Positions 7,421 through 15,793 of a stretch of DNA of 64,000 bases are shown one piece after another; the stretch's first letter is position 1; each line of letters starts with the position of its first letter. The notes beneath the pieces are model-generated. The model had not been told where the DNA came from. It ran no database searches and saw only the letters and a program-made list of their open reading frames with translations. Both the position numbers and the translations under genes were made by a program. The DNA is from Candidatus Planktophila lacus (GTDB taxonomy: Bacteria > Actinomycetota > Actinomycetes > Nanopelagicales > Nanopelagicaceae): positions 62,001-126,000 of the forward strand of contig NZ_CP016780.1 of the NCBI RefSeq assembly GCF_002288325.1. The letters are read 5' to 3'.

Positions 7421-9703
7421 ATGTCTACAAAGACAACTTTCAAGCGCGTAGCGCTTGTAACTGTTGCTGCTTTGAGCTTCGGTACGATGGCATCAGTATC
7501 GCCAGCGTCTGCAGCTGGAGCAACAGTTCTTACAACAGTGAAAGTTTCTGACGCAACCGTTTACGGTTATGTTGGCGAAACTTTGACAGCAAAAGTATCG
7601 GTTACTGCAGTTGGTGCAACAGGTGGCGCACTATCAGCAGATGATTCAATTACTTTGACCGCTGCAATCACAAGCATTTCAGGTTCAGCAGTCGCTGCCC
7701 TTACAACCACAGGTGCAACACAATCTGTTGATTCTGTTAACGCAGATTCATCTACAGGAACAAGCCAGCTTGCGGTCGACAAGTTCCGTTTTGTTGAATC
7801 TACAACAGCCGGAATCTTGCTTTCTGAAGGATTTGCACCATCTGTAAAAACTTCTGTTAACTTGAGTGGACTTGATACGAAGACTGCATTCACTGCGGCT
7901 TCACTTCATTTCCGCCCATCAACAACAGGTACCTACAAAATCACAGTTACCCCAAGTAACCGCCAAGCTGGTGGATCAGTTACTCACACAGCAGGCGTAA
8001 TCACATTCGTGGTTCTCTCAGCTGGTGCAGCTACATCTGATGGTGCCCTAGTTACTTCACGTGGCACTGCAAACGGTGTTGCTGGTGCAGGTAACTACAA
8101 CCAGGTCAAGGTGACTGGTCAATCTGGCGCAACAGCGCTAGGAATGCGTGTTGTTGTAACTGGTTCAGTAATTGAAGCAGCAGCAGCAAACGGAACACTT
8201 TCAACCGATAAGACCACATTGACAATTCCTGGTGTTACATCAGGCGCGATCAACCAAGGTCTAATCAACGTTCTAACACCAACAGTAGGAACTGTCACAG
8301 TAAATACTTACCGCGAAACAGCAGTAGGTACTTACTCAGCTACAGCTGATTCAACTGTAACAATCACAGTTCGTGCAGCTGCACTTACAGGTACAGCAAC
8401 AACTAGCACGACATACATGGCAGAAGGAGAAGCAACAGAACCTGATGAAGATACTGATGCTGCTGTTGTTGCTCTAACAACTGTGCCTTCAATCTCAAAC
8501 ACAGCTGATCTAACCGCTGCAGTGGCTCGTATTCAGGTAATTCAATACGATGCTCTCGAAGCAGTAGCTTCTTCATCAAAGACCTTGGCTGTTACAGCTG
8601 AAGTCACTGGTGCAGGACGTGTCGGTTCAACTGCTGATGCTGTAGGTGCGACTTCAGTTATCGCACACCCAGCAGGTACTTCAACAACTACTCAGGCTGC
8701 AACTAGAGACTTCTACGTCTTCGCAGACGGTCGTTCAGGTGAAGCCACAATCACAATCAAGGTTGGCGGAGTCACAACGTTGACTCGTAAGGTTGCGTTC
8801 TTCGGAGCAGCAACACAGTTGAAGCTAAAGGCCGCTACAGCAGCAGCTCCAAACCCTTCAAAGTCATACCTAGCAGTCGGCGGAACAATGACAATCTCTG
8901 TAGTTCCTTATGACGCTAATAACGTCAAGTTGTCTACAGTGGCTGTTACCGCAACAAGCGAAACAACAACAATCGCAACAGTAGTTGCTTCAGCTACAGC
9001 TGGAGACGTAACTGTTACAGGTGTTGCTGTCGGTAAGACAAACATCACTATCAAGAATTCAACTCTTGGTACTTTGGTTGTTCCAGTTGAAGTTACAAAG
9101 TCAACAGGTGTTGCAAAGCTAACACTTGACAAGACTTCAGCTCAGCCAGGCGAGAAGGTCACATGGACTATCACAGCTACAGACGTCAACGGACGCCCAG
9201 TTGCTGATGGAACAAGCATTGCGCTCTTCTCATCTATCACAGCAAACATGTCAGTTACAGGACTTCCAACAGGTAGCGAAACGCTTACCGGTGGAATTTC
9301 AACAGGTTCATTCTTTGCACCTACATCAGGTTCAGGAACACTGACAATCACTGCTACACAAGGCACAGCACATGACACATACATCGCAGGCCTAAAGGCT
9401 GCAACAGCTGCTGGTACTACATACACAGCTGTTAAGGATGTTGTGGAAATGTCTGTTGTTAACGCAGCAGTAGATGCAGCAGCAGCTGCAGCAGAAGAAG
9501 CAACAGCAGCAGCAAATGATGCTACTGATGCAGCTCTATCTGCAGCAGAGGCAGCAGAGGCAGCAACAGCTATGGCACAAGAGGCCGTAGATGCAGTTGC
9601 TGAGCTTTCAGCATCAGTCACTAAGTTGATCTCAGCACTTCGTGCACAGATCACTACATTGACTAACCTCGTAGTAAAGATCCAGAAGAAGGTAAAGGCT
9701 TAA
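7421..9703 (+). CDS. Large exported Thr/Ala-rich surface protein with Ig-like segments and Ala-rich C-terminal coil
   Basis: A 760-residue protein. ATG 7421 follows AAAGGAAAC and begins a clear Sec signal peptide (KTTFKR, hydrophobic core, cleavage near ASA-AGA around residue 31). The body is Thr/Ser/Ala/Val-rich beta-type sequence, including bacterial Ig-like stretches such as KLTLDKTSAQPGEKVTWTIT followed by DVNGRPVADGTSI. The last 80 or so residues are an Ala/Glu-rich heptad-like helix ending in basic residues (VKIQKKVKA). No LPXTG motif or transmembrane anchor is visible, so attachment may be through the C-terminal coil. The composition, leader and strong terminator suggest an abundant S-layer-like protein. 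The family is not identified. Confidence 0.75.
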   Translation: MSTKTTFKRVALVTVAALSFGTMASVSPASAAGATVLTTVKVSDATVYGYVGETLTAKVSVTAVGATGGALSADDSITLTAAITSISGSAVAALTTTGATQSVDSVNADSSTGTSQLAVDKFRFVESTTAGILLSEGFAPSVKTSVNLSGLDTKTAFTAASLHFRPSTTGTYKITVTPSNRQAGGSVTHTAGVITFVVLSAGAATSDGALVTSRGTANGVAGAGNYNQVKVTGQSGATALGMRVVVTGSVIEAAAANGTLSTDKTTLTIPGVTSGAINQGLINVLTPTVGTVTVNTYRETAVGTYSATADSTVTITVRAAALTGTATTSTTYMAEGEATEPDEDTDAAVVALTTVPSISNTADLTAAVARIQVIQYDALEAVASSSKTLAVTAEVTGAGRVGSTADAVGATSVIAHPAGTSTTTQAATRDFYVFADGRSGEATITIKVGGVTTLTRKVAFFGAATQLKLKAATAAAPNPSKSYLAVGGTMTISVVPYDANNVKLSTVAVTATSETTTIATVVASATAGDVTVTGVAVGKTNITIKNSTLGTLVVPVEVTKSTGVAKLTLDKTSAQPGEKVTWTITATDVNGRPVADGTSIALFSSITANMSVTGLPTGSETLTGGISTGSFFAPTSGSGTLTITATQGTAHDTYIAGLKAATAAGTTYTAVKDVVEMSVVNAAVDAAAAAAEEATAAANDATDAALSAAEAAEAATAMAQEAVDAVAELSASVTKLISALRAQITTLTNLVVKIQKKVKA

Positions 9704-9731
9704 TTAGCCTTGATCTTCTAAAGATCTAGAA

Positions 9732-9777
9732 CCGAAACCCGGCTCCCTCTTCGGAGGGGCCGGGTTTCGGCCTTTCT
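9732..9777 (+). terminator. Strong intrinsic terminator after surface protein gene
   Basis: A 17-bp GC-rich stem (CCGAAACCCGGC and CCCTC pairing with GAGGG and GCCGGGTTTCGG, with one bulged T) is closed by a UUCG tetraloop and followed by CCTTTCT. It is the strongest terminator in the window. Confidence 0.92.
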
Positions 9778-9814
9778 AGGCAAGTTTGTGGGTAATAAAT
9801 AGTTAAGTAGAAAG

Positions 9815-9820
9815 TAAGAT
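9815..9820 (+). promoter_or_regulatory. Putative leaderless -10 box (TAAGAT) of O-antigen ligase gene
   Basis: TAAGAT lies 7 bases before ATG 9828, directly after the preceding terminator, with no Shine-Dalgarno sequence between. This position predicts transcription starting at or next to the start codon. Confidence 0.5.
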
Positions 9821-9827
9821 TGGGGTT

Positions 9828-11522
9828 ATGTTGAAATTAGAAATTGAGAAACCAGTTGCTCGCCTATTAGCCTTTGGCGCGCCATTCATTTCGATATTCC
9901 TTCTGATCGACCAAGTATCTGATCCGGTCAACGTCACGAAGATGGCCGCCTTATCCGTAGTGGCATTTGGTCTGGCTGCGGCCGTGTTGGTGAAGTCTCC
10001 GCGAATGCTCTGGTCTGATGCAAAGTTACAGGTAATCGCTGCGCTCGGTTTCATAGTTTTCTCGATCAGCGCCGTATTAAATAGTGCATCTCCGTTGGGG
10101 CAAAACTTTTATGGAACCTACGGTAGAAATACTGGATTTCTAACTTATTTTTCTTTAACGCTAGTTTTTCTAGCGACGCTAGTTCTGCGCCGCGCTGAAT
10201 CATTTAGAAATATCTTGTACGGGCTACTCGCTGCAGGATTGATAAATGTTGCATACGGCGCTTGGACGATTACTTTCGGCGATTTTGTCTCCTGGAACAA
10301 TCCATATAACCGAATCCTTGGAACATTTGGAAATCCAAACTTTATCGGGGCATTCTTAGGAATTTTTGCATCAGTTCTGGTTGCATATCTATTAACCCCT
10401 GGTACCAAGATTGCGGTACGAATAGCTGGAATCGTGATTCTGATTGCCACATTCCTTGAAATTAAATCCTCACTTGCGGTTCAGGGCATAGTCGTGTCAG
10501 GTGGCGGAATTGCGCTAGTTATTTTTTATTATTTAAGATATAAATTTACAAAGTGGACGGTTCCATTTATCTACCTAGGATCCGTTGCCGTAGTGGGCAT
10601 TTTTGCACTGATGGGTGCACTTCAAAAAGGACCACTAACCAGCCTTGTGTATAAGACTTCTGTCTCTTTGCGCGGTGAATATTGGCAAGCCGGAATCAAC
10701 ATGGGTAATTCACATCCGCTAACGGGTATTGGCATGGATTCATACGGTGATTGGTATCGCAGATCACGGGATGCCCAAGCTTTGATATTACCTGGACCAA
10801 ATACGACCACGAACGCTGCGCATAACGTATTCCTTGATGTCTTTGCGTATGGCGGATACCCGCTGTTTATCGCATACATGGCTTTTTTTGTCATGAGTTT
10901 GATTGCCGCGATTAAGTTGACGTTTATTCAAAAGGAATTTAACTTCGTAAAGGTTGGACTAATTGTTGCTTGGATTTGTTATCAAGTTCAGGCTCTGATT
11001 AGTATCAATCAAATTGGACTCGCTGTTTGGGGTTGGGTCACAAGTGGCGCACTCATTGCCTATGAATTCTCGACTCGAATCGCCCAAAGTGAGTCAACTT
11101 CTAAAGTGAGCGCTCGGAAAACTGTCAAGAATAATCCTTTAATTTCACCACAGATGTTGATTGGGCTAGGCATGGTCGTGGGAATAATTATCGCAATTCC
11201 ACCGCTAAGTGGAGACATCAAATGGAGGGAAGCGCTCAAAGCACAAAACGCCGATTTGGTGACTGTTGCCCTCACTCCTTCTTATATGAGTCCGTCTAGC
11301 AGCAATTTGTATATAAACGCTACCCAAATTTTTGAACAAAATAATCTTCCAGCTATGGCGTACAAATACGGCAAGCTGAATACCGAATATAACCCTAATT
11401 ATTTCGATGCATGGCGTCTTTTATACGCTTTGAAAAACGCCACCCCCGAAGATCGAAAGCTAGCAAAAGAGAAGATGATTGAACTTGATCCACTAAATGA
11501 GGAATGGAAGAAACTTCCTTAA
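9828..11522 (+). CDS. O-antigen ligase / polymerase (Wzy-WaaL) family membrane protein
   Basis: A 564-residue polytopic membrane protein with ten or more hydrophobic helices. The long loop around residues 281-340 (GEYWQAGINMGNSHPLTGIGMDSYG, then HNVFLDVFAYGG) has the Wzy_C/O-antigen-ligase pattern, with HN and a preceding Arg typical of the catalytic loop. The last 100 residues form a soluble tail with a TPR-like end (ATPEDRKLAKEKMIELDP). It probably polymerises or transfers lipid-linked glycan outside the membrane. Its stop shares one base with the start of the next gene (TAATG), implying translational coupling with the nucleotide-sugar dehydrogenase. Confidence 0.85.
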   Translation: MLKLEIEKPVARLLAFGAPFISIFLLIDQVSDPVNVTKMAALSVVAFGLAAAVLVKSPRMLWSDAKLQVIAALGFIVFSISAVLNSASPLGQNFYGTYGRNTGFLTYFSLTLVFLATLVLRRAESFRNILYGLLAAGLINVAYGAWTITFGDFVSWNNPYNRILGTFGNPNFIGAFLGIFASVLVAYLLTPGTKIAVRIAGIVILIATFLEIKSSLAVQGIVVSGGGIALVIFYYLRYKFTKWTVPFIYLGSVAVVGIFALMGALQKGPLTSLVYKTSVSLRGEYWQAGINMGNSHPLTGIGMDSYGDWYRRSRDAQALILPGPNTTTNAAHNVFLDVFAYGGYPLFIAYMAFFVMSLIAAIKLTFIQKEFNFVKVGLIVAWICYQVQALISINQIGLAVWGWVTSGALIAYEFSTRIAQSESTSKVSARKTVKNNPLISPQMLIGLGMVVGIIIAIPPLSGDIKWREALKAQNADLVTVALTPSYMSPSSSNLYINATQIFEQNNLPAMAYKYGKLNTEYNPNYFDAWRLLYALKNATPEDRKLAKEKMIELDPLNEEWKKLP

Positions 11523-12730
11523 TGGCCAAAGTTGCAATCATTGGTCAGGGCTACGTTGGTCTAACTATCGCGGCGTTCGCATCCAAGGCGAATGAAGTGG
11601 TGGGATTCGATAACAATCAAAGAGTCGTTGACCAGCTAAATCAAGGCATTTCGCATATCGAAGGCGTTGATAGCGCAGCGTTAAAGTCTGCGATTGCAGC
11701 CGGAAATTACCGAGCATCGACTAGCGGATCAGATATATCAGAGGCCGAAATAGTTGTGATTGCGGTTCCAACACCGCTTGATGCAGACCGAAAGCCAGAT
11801 CTGGCGTTCATTGAGTCAGCATGCAAAACAATTGCAGAAAACATTACACATCCTGTTTTGGTGATTAATGAGTCAACTTCTTTTCCGGGCACGATTCGCA
11901 ATTTTATTAAGCCGTTGATTGAGAAGTTATCGGCAAACAAAATTGAGCATTTATATGCGATTTCACCTGAGCGTGTAGATCCTGGCCGCGTAGATTGGGA
12001 TCAGAAGAACACTCCTCGTTTGTATGCGGGTTTAACACCTGAGGCCTCGAAAAAGACTAGAGATTTTTATTCAACCTTTTGTGACAACCTGGTTGAAGTT
12101 TCATCGCCTGAAGTTGCAGAAGCGGCAAAGCTTTTTGAAAATACATTCAGACAGGTAAATATTGCCCTTGTAAATGAATTTGCTCAGATCGCACATGCCC
12201 TGGGTATTTCAGTCCACGAGACTTTGGAAGCCGCAAATACGAAGCCGTATGGATTTATGAAATTCAATCCAAGTGCAGGAGTTGGCGGCCATTGCATCCC
12301 GGTGGATCCTTCTTATCTTGCTCATGTCGCTGAAGGTTTAGGTGTGCCCGCGACATTTATTGAGCGCGCAAACGAAGTAAACCTCGAGATGCCTAAATAT
12401 GTTGTCGCTCGAGTTGCTGCAGATAATGGTGGATCTTTAAATGGCAAGAACGTGCAAGTAATAGGTGTTGCCTATAAACCAAACGTGGCTGATACCCGCG
12501 AGACCCCAGCAGAGTTGGTTATTGAAGAACTCAAGCGCCAAGGAGCGAAAGTTACTTGGCATGATGCAGTTGTTGGCTCTTGGCACGGGGAAGAATCAAC
12601 TGGTTTGGGTGGCTCAGAGATCGCAATAGTTGTTACTTTGCATGATGCGGTTGATAAGAAAGCCGTGCTTGCAAGTGCTCCGTATGTTTTTGATACAACC
12701 GGAAAGTTAACCGGCGCTAAAGGTTTGTAG
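11522..12730 (+). CDS. UDP-N-acetylhexosamine-type nucleotide-sugar 6-dehydrogenase
   Basis: A 402-residue UDP-glucose/GDP-mannose dehydrogenase family enzyme that oxidises C6 of a nucleotide sugar to the uronic acid with two NAD+. Residues 8-14 (GQGYVGL) are the Rossmann loop, TPLDADRKPDL and STSFPGTI are family blocks, FENTFRQVNIALVNEF forms the dimer helix, and GVGGHCIPVDPSYL carries the catalytic Cys258. The HCIPVDP form is typical of UDP-GlcNAc/ManNAc dehydrogenases (WecC/WbpA-like) rather than Ugd. ATG 11522 overlaps the previous stop by one base, so the upstream in-frame start at 11504 is unlikely. It supplies precursors for the surface polysaccharide. The exact sugar is inferred. Confidence 0.88.
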   Translation: MAKVAIIGQGYVGLTIAAFASKANEVVGFDNNQRVVDQLNQGISHIEGVDSAALKSAIAAGNYRASTSGSDISEAEIVVIAVPTPLDADRKPDLAFIESACKTIAENITHPVLVINESTSFPGTIRNFIKPLIEKLSANKIEHLYAISPERVDPGRVDWDQKNTPRLYAGLTPEASKKTRDFYSTFCDNLVEVSSPEVAEAAKLFENTFRQVNIALVNEFAQIAHALGISVHETLEAANTKPYGFMKFNPSAGVGGHCIPVDPSYLAHVAEGLGVPATFIERANEVNLEMPKYVVARVAADNGGSLNGKNVQVIGVAYKPNVADTRETPAELVIEELKRQGAKVTWHDAVVGSWHGEESTGLGGSEIAIVVTLHDAVDKKAVLASAPYVFDTTGKLTGAKGL

Positions 12731-12732
12731 TC

Positions 12733-13686
12733 TTACTTCTTCATCTCAGCAGCAACATCATCAATAATCGAATCCAGAGTATTTTCTGGTGACCAGCCGA
12801 TTGCGTTTTTGATCTTGGTGATATCTGGAACGCGGCGCTGCATATCTTCATAGCCAGCGGTGTATGCCTGATCGTATGGAGTGTAGGTCAGCGTTGAATT
12901 TGAATTAGTGCGCTCAATAATTTTTTCAGCAAGTTGTTTGATTGTAGTTTCGCCAACTCCACCGATGTTGTAAACCTCACCGATTGTTGAATCCGTCTTT
13001 GCAATTGTGATGATTGCGCGCACAGCATCGGAAACGTGGCAGAAGACGCGAGATTGGGTTCCATCGCCGTAGATTGTGATTGGCTCGTTCTTAAGTGCTG
13101 ATTGCACGAAGCGCGGCAGAACCATTCCGTAGCGGCCGGTTTGACGTGGACCAACCGTGTTAAAGAGGCGAATAGTTGTAACTTTGAGTTGCTTGGTTAG
13201 AAAGAGCGCGTGAGCGATCGCTTCTTCAAGCGCTTTGGCATCTGAATAAGTCCAGCGGATCTTTTGTGGAGGACCGACTACGCGGTCATCTGTTTCAGAT
13301 AAAGGTTGCTTTGGATTCTTTCCGTAAATCTCAGATGTACTTGCGATGATGATTCGCTTTTTTAATTTGGTGGCAGCGTTTAGAACTACTTCAGAACCTG
13401 TGAAGTTGGTTGAAACTGATTCGATTGGGTTTTCAAGGATTGTGTTTACGCCAAGAGCTGCGGCCATGTGCAGAACGAGGTCGGCAGGGGCCATGGCTTT
13501 TTCGACGAGGGCGACATCGCGGATATCGCCTTGGTGGATTTCGATCTGATCTTTGATGTGGGCGATATTGGCTGCAGATCCCGTGGACATGTTGTCGAGG
13601 ATCGAGACCTGGTGGCCTTCCTTGAGCAGGGCATCACATAGGTGAGAACCGATAAAACCGGCTCCACCGGTGATGAAAACGCGCAT
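12733..13686 (-). CDS. NAD-dependent sugar epimerase/dehydratase (extended SDR)
   Basis: A 317-residue extended short-chain dehydrogenase. GGAGFIGSH at residues 7-15 binds NAD, STSE at 116-119 and Y147-x3-K151 (YSDAK) form the catalytic set, and NTVGPRQTGRYGMVLPRF is the nucleotide-sugar contact region seen in UDP-glucose 4-epimerase and UDP-glucuronate decarboxylase relatives. It is a sugar-nucleotide epimerase or decarboxylase in the cytoplasm. It converges tail to tail, with a 2-base gap, on the dehydrogenase, whose uronic acid product it might use. A TAGACT box precedes its start. Which reaction it catalyses cannot be decided here. Confidence 0.85.
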   Translation of the reverse strand: MRVFITGGAGFIGSHLCDALLKEGHQVSILDNMSTGSAANIAHIKDQIEIHQGDIRDVALVEKAMAPADLVLHMAAALGVNTILENPIESVSTNFTGSEVVLNAATKLKKRIIIASTSEIYGKNPKQPLSETDDRVVGPPQKIRWTYSDAKALEEAIAHALFLTKQLKVTTIRLFNTVGPRQTGRYGMVLPRFVQSALKNEPITIYGDGTQSRVFCHVSDAVRAIITIAKTDSTIGEVYNIGGVGETTIKQLAEKIIERTNSNSTLTYTPYDQAYTAGYEDMQRRVPDITKIKNAIGWSPENTLDSIIDDVAAEMKK

Positions 13687-13693
13687 GAGGTGA

Positions 13694-13699
13694 AGTCTA
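13694..13699 (-). promoter_or_regulatory. Putative leaderless -10 box (TAGACT) of epimerase gene
   Basis: On the minus strand TAGACT is 7 bases before ATG 13686, with no ribosome-binding site between. Confidence 0.5.
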
Positions 13700-13780
13700 T
13701 CGGGGCAGGTGTGGAAATTTAGGGGCTGGCTCTCTGTAAGGGCTCAGATAGTTCACAGATAGATAGGGCAAGGTTTGGGT

Positions 13781-15133
13781 ATGAAATCGGTTGCGGGCGT
13801 TCGTAAGTATTCGAGTGCAGGCACCGATTGGGCTGCCTGGTTGTTGGGTATTGGGTTGGGGCTCACCCTGGCGTTGCAGTTAACGACGATGAGCCATAGC
13901 GATATCACTTCGGTTTATGCAGTGATTGCTTCGGTGTCGCGGGCGGCAGCGCTGGTTGGTACTTACTTTGCGATTGTCGGCATTTTCTTGGTGGCGCGAA
14001 TTCCGTGGGTAGAACGCGGGGTCGGGCACGATCGTTTGGTTACATGGCATCGCAAGTTGGGGCCATGGAGTTTGTATCTAATTGGTTTTCACGTGCTGTT
14101 TATAGTTTTGAGTTTTGCTGGGCAAGATCATGTGGCGTTGGCAGTTGAGATGTGGCGGATGCTCGGTAACTTCGAGTGGATGTGGTGGGCGCTCGCCGGA
14201 TTTATTTTGATGGTGGCAGCTGGAGTTACGTCTTATAAGAAGGCGCGCGCCAAGATGAGTTATGAAACTTGGTGGACGGTTCACGTTCTTACTTATTCAG
14301 CGATTGCGGCATCGTTTATGCACCAGGTGATTAACGGGCAGATGTTTATCGATCATCCGCTTAATCGCGCGTACTGGACGTTTCTATATGTGGCGATGGG
14401 CTTTTCGATTTTATGGTGGCGTATCGGTATTCCTTTGGTGCGCTCGCTGCGCCATAACTTGCGCGTTGAGAAAGTTGTTGTTGAAGGACCTGGCGTTATC
14501 TCGGTTGTGATGAAGGGGCGCAAGCTCACTGAACTTGCAGCAGAAGGCGGACAGTTCTTTGGTTGGCGCTTTGCAGCTAAGGGACATTTCTTGATGTCGC
14601 ATCCTTATTCTTTGTCGGCAGCTCCTACTGCGCATTACCTGCGAATCACCGTCAAAGATTTAGGTGATCATTCAAGATCACTTGCTTCGCTTAGTGCGGG
14701 GACGCGAGTCTTTGTGGAAGGGCCATATGGCGCCTTTACTGCAGGGCGCGCGACTATGCCGCATGTGGTGTTGGTGGGTGGCGGTGTTGGAATCACGCCG
14801 GTGCGCGCATTGATGGATGAGTTTAAGAACGGTGTGCAGATGGATGTTATCTATCGAGCATCGCGTAAAGAAGATTTGGTTTTAAAGGAAGAGCTCGACT
14901 ATTTGGAGTATCACTCAAATGGTTCTATTCGGGTGCATTACTTAGTTGGGTCGCGTAAGGAGCATCCGATGGATGCCAAGGCGCTAAAGGCTTTGGTGCC
15001 GCGGATTGCTGATGCCGATATCTATATCTGTGGCCCTGGGCCGTTGGTGGAGGCGGTAAAGGCTGCAGCAGATGATCTGGGTGTGCCGAAGAATCGATTC
15101 CACGATGAAGCGTTTGCATTTCATAGTGAGTAA
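13781..15133 (+). CDS. Ferric-reductase-like flavocytochrome (heme b membrane domain plus FAD/NAD domain)
   Basis: A 450-residue protein. The N-terminal half has about six membrane helices with His90/His104 and His168/His181, spaced to hold two stacked b hemes as in the ferric reductase/NADPH oxidase superfamily. The C-terminal half is a ferredoxin-reductase module: HPYSLSAAP (FAD), GPYGAFT, VLVGGGVGITPVRAL (NAD(P) binding) and YICGPGPLVEAV. It moves electrons from cytosolic NAD(P)H through FAD and heme to the outer face. The next two genes encode an exported FMN-binding protein and an ApbE flavin transferase, so the likely acceptor is a covalently bound FMN outside. ATG 13781 is preferred to TTG 13775. 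Confidence 0.88.
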   Translation: MKSVAGVRKYSSAGTDWAAWLLGIGLGLTLALQLTTMSHSDITSVYAVIASVSRAAALVGTYFAIVGIFLVARIPWVERGVGHDRLVTWHRKLGPWSLYLIGFHVLFIVLSFAGQDHVALAVEMWRMLGNFEWMWWALAGFILMVAAGVTSYKKARAKMSYETWWTVHVLTYSAIAASFMHQVINGQMFIDHPLNRAYWTFLYVAMGFSILWWRIGIPLVRSLRHNLRVEKVVVEGPGVISVVMKGRKLTELAAEGGQFFGWRFAAKGHFLMSHPYSLSAAPTAHYLRITVKDLGDHSRSLASLSAGTRVFVEGPYGAFTAGRATMPHVVLVGGGVGITPVRALMDEFKNGVQMDVIYRASRKEDLVLKEELDYLEYHSNGSIRVHYLVGSRKEHPMDAKALKALVPRIADADIYICGPGPLVEAVKAAADDLGVPKNRFHDEAFAFHSE

Positions 15134-15208
15134 AAGTTTGGCGATAGTCGCAGTCGAAGTTGTGGCTTCGTTAAGGGTTTTCACAGGAGAGCACGGGAAG
15201 GTTTGCAT

Positions 15209-15784
15209 ATGAAACGCGCGATACTGATTGCAACCGGAACCGTTGGTGGGTTGGGTGCGGTCTTGGCGATTACGCCGCCGACATTTACATCTACTGAAAG
15301 TTCTTCGATGGCGCTGCCGGGGGCTGCGGTTGATCCTGCAAGCACTGCATCGACACCTGCTGCAACGCAGAGCGCTACGCCAACAATGTCTGCGACTGCC
15401 GCTGCGACTGCGAAAGCAACTCCAAGTAAATCTGCGGCGACGAATAATTCACAGAGCCAAACTTCGGCTGCGACTCCAACTAAGGTGGCAGCTGCACCGG
15501 CAGCGAAATTGGTTAGCGGAACATTTACTGGTGATTCAGTTGATGTGCGCTACGGATTTGTTCAGGTGAAGATAACTGTTGAAAACGGCAAGATCACTGA
15601 TGCGCAGGCTGTCACGGCGCCATCAGGGCGTAATGATCGATGGACGCAGATGTCAGTGCCGGTACTGCGCCAGCGCACCTTGGCTGCGCAATCGGCGAAT
15701 ATTTCGGGAGTATCCGGTGCATCATTTACTTCATACGGTTGGTACACGTCGCTGGCTAGCGCGCTGGCAAAGGCGGGGATGTAA
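15209..15784 (+). CDS. Exported FMN-binding domain protein
   Basis: A 191-residue protein. ATG 15209 follows GGGAAGG. Residues 1-25 are a signal peptide or membrane anchor, 30-100 an Ala/Thr/Ser/Pro-rich linker, and about 105-191 an FMN_bind domain. SGAS at 169-172, followed by FTS, fits the ApbE flavinylation motif (S/T-G-A-S/T), so Ser172 is the likely attachment residue; most family members use Thr. It probably carries covalent FMN on the outer side and accepts electrons from the upstream flavocytochrome. The downstream ApbE gene supports this. The final electron acceptor is unknown. Confidence 0.85.
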   Translation: MKRAILIATGTVGGLGAVLAITPPTFTSTESSSMALPGAAVDPASTASTPAATQSATPTMSATAAATAKATPSKSAATNNSQSQTSAATPTKVAAAPAAKLVSGTFTGDSVDVRYGFVQVKITVENGKITDAQAVTAPSGRNDRWTQMSVPVLRQRTLAAQSANISGVSGASFTSYGWYTSLASALAKAGM

Positions 15785-15793
15785 GTTAACGAC

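Noticed and set aside
9142-9654. 170-codon minus-strand open frame within the surface protein gene
   Set aside because: It is the antisense image of the Ala/Thr-rich repeats, which lack stop codons on both strands; no domain.
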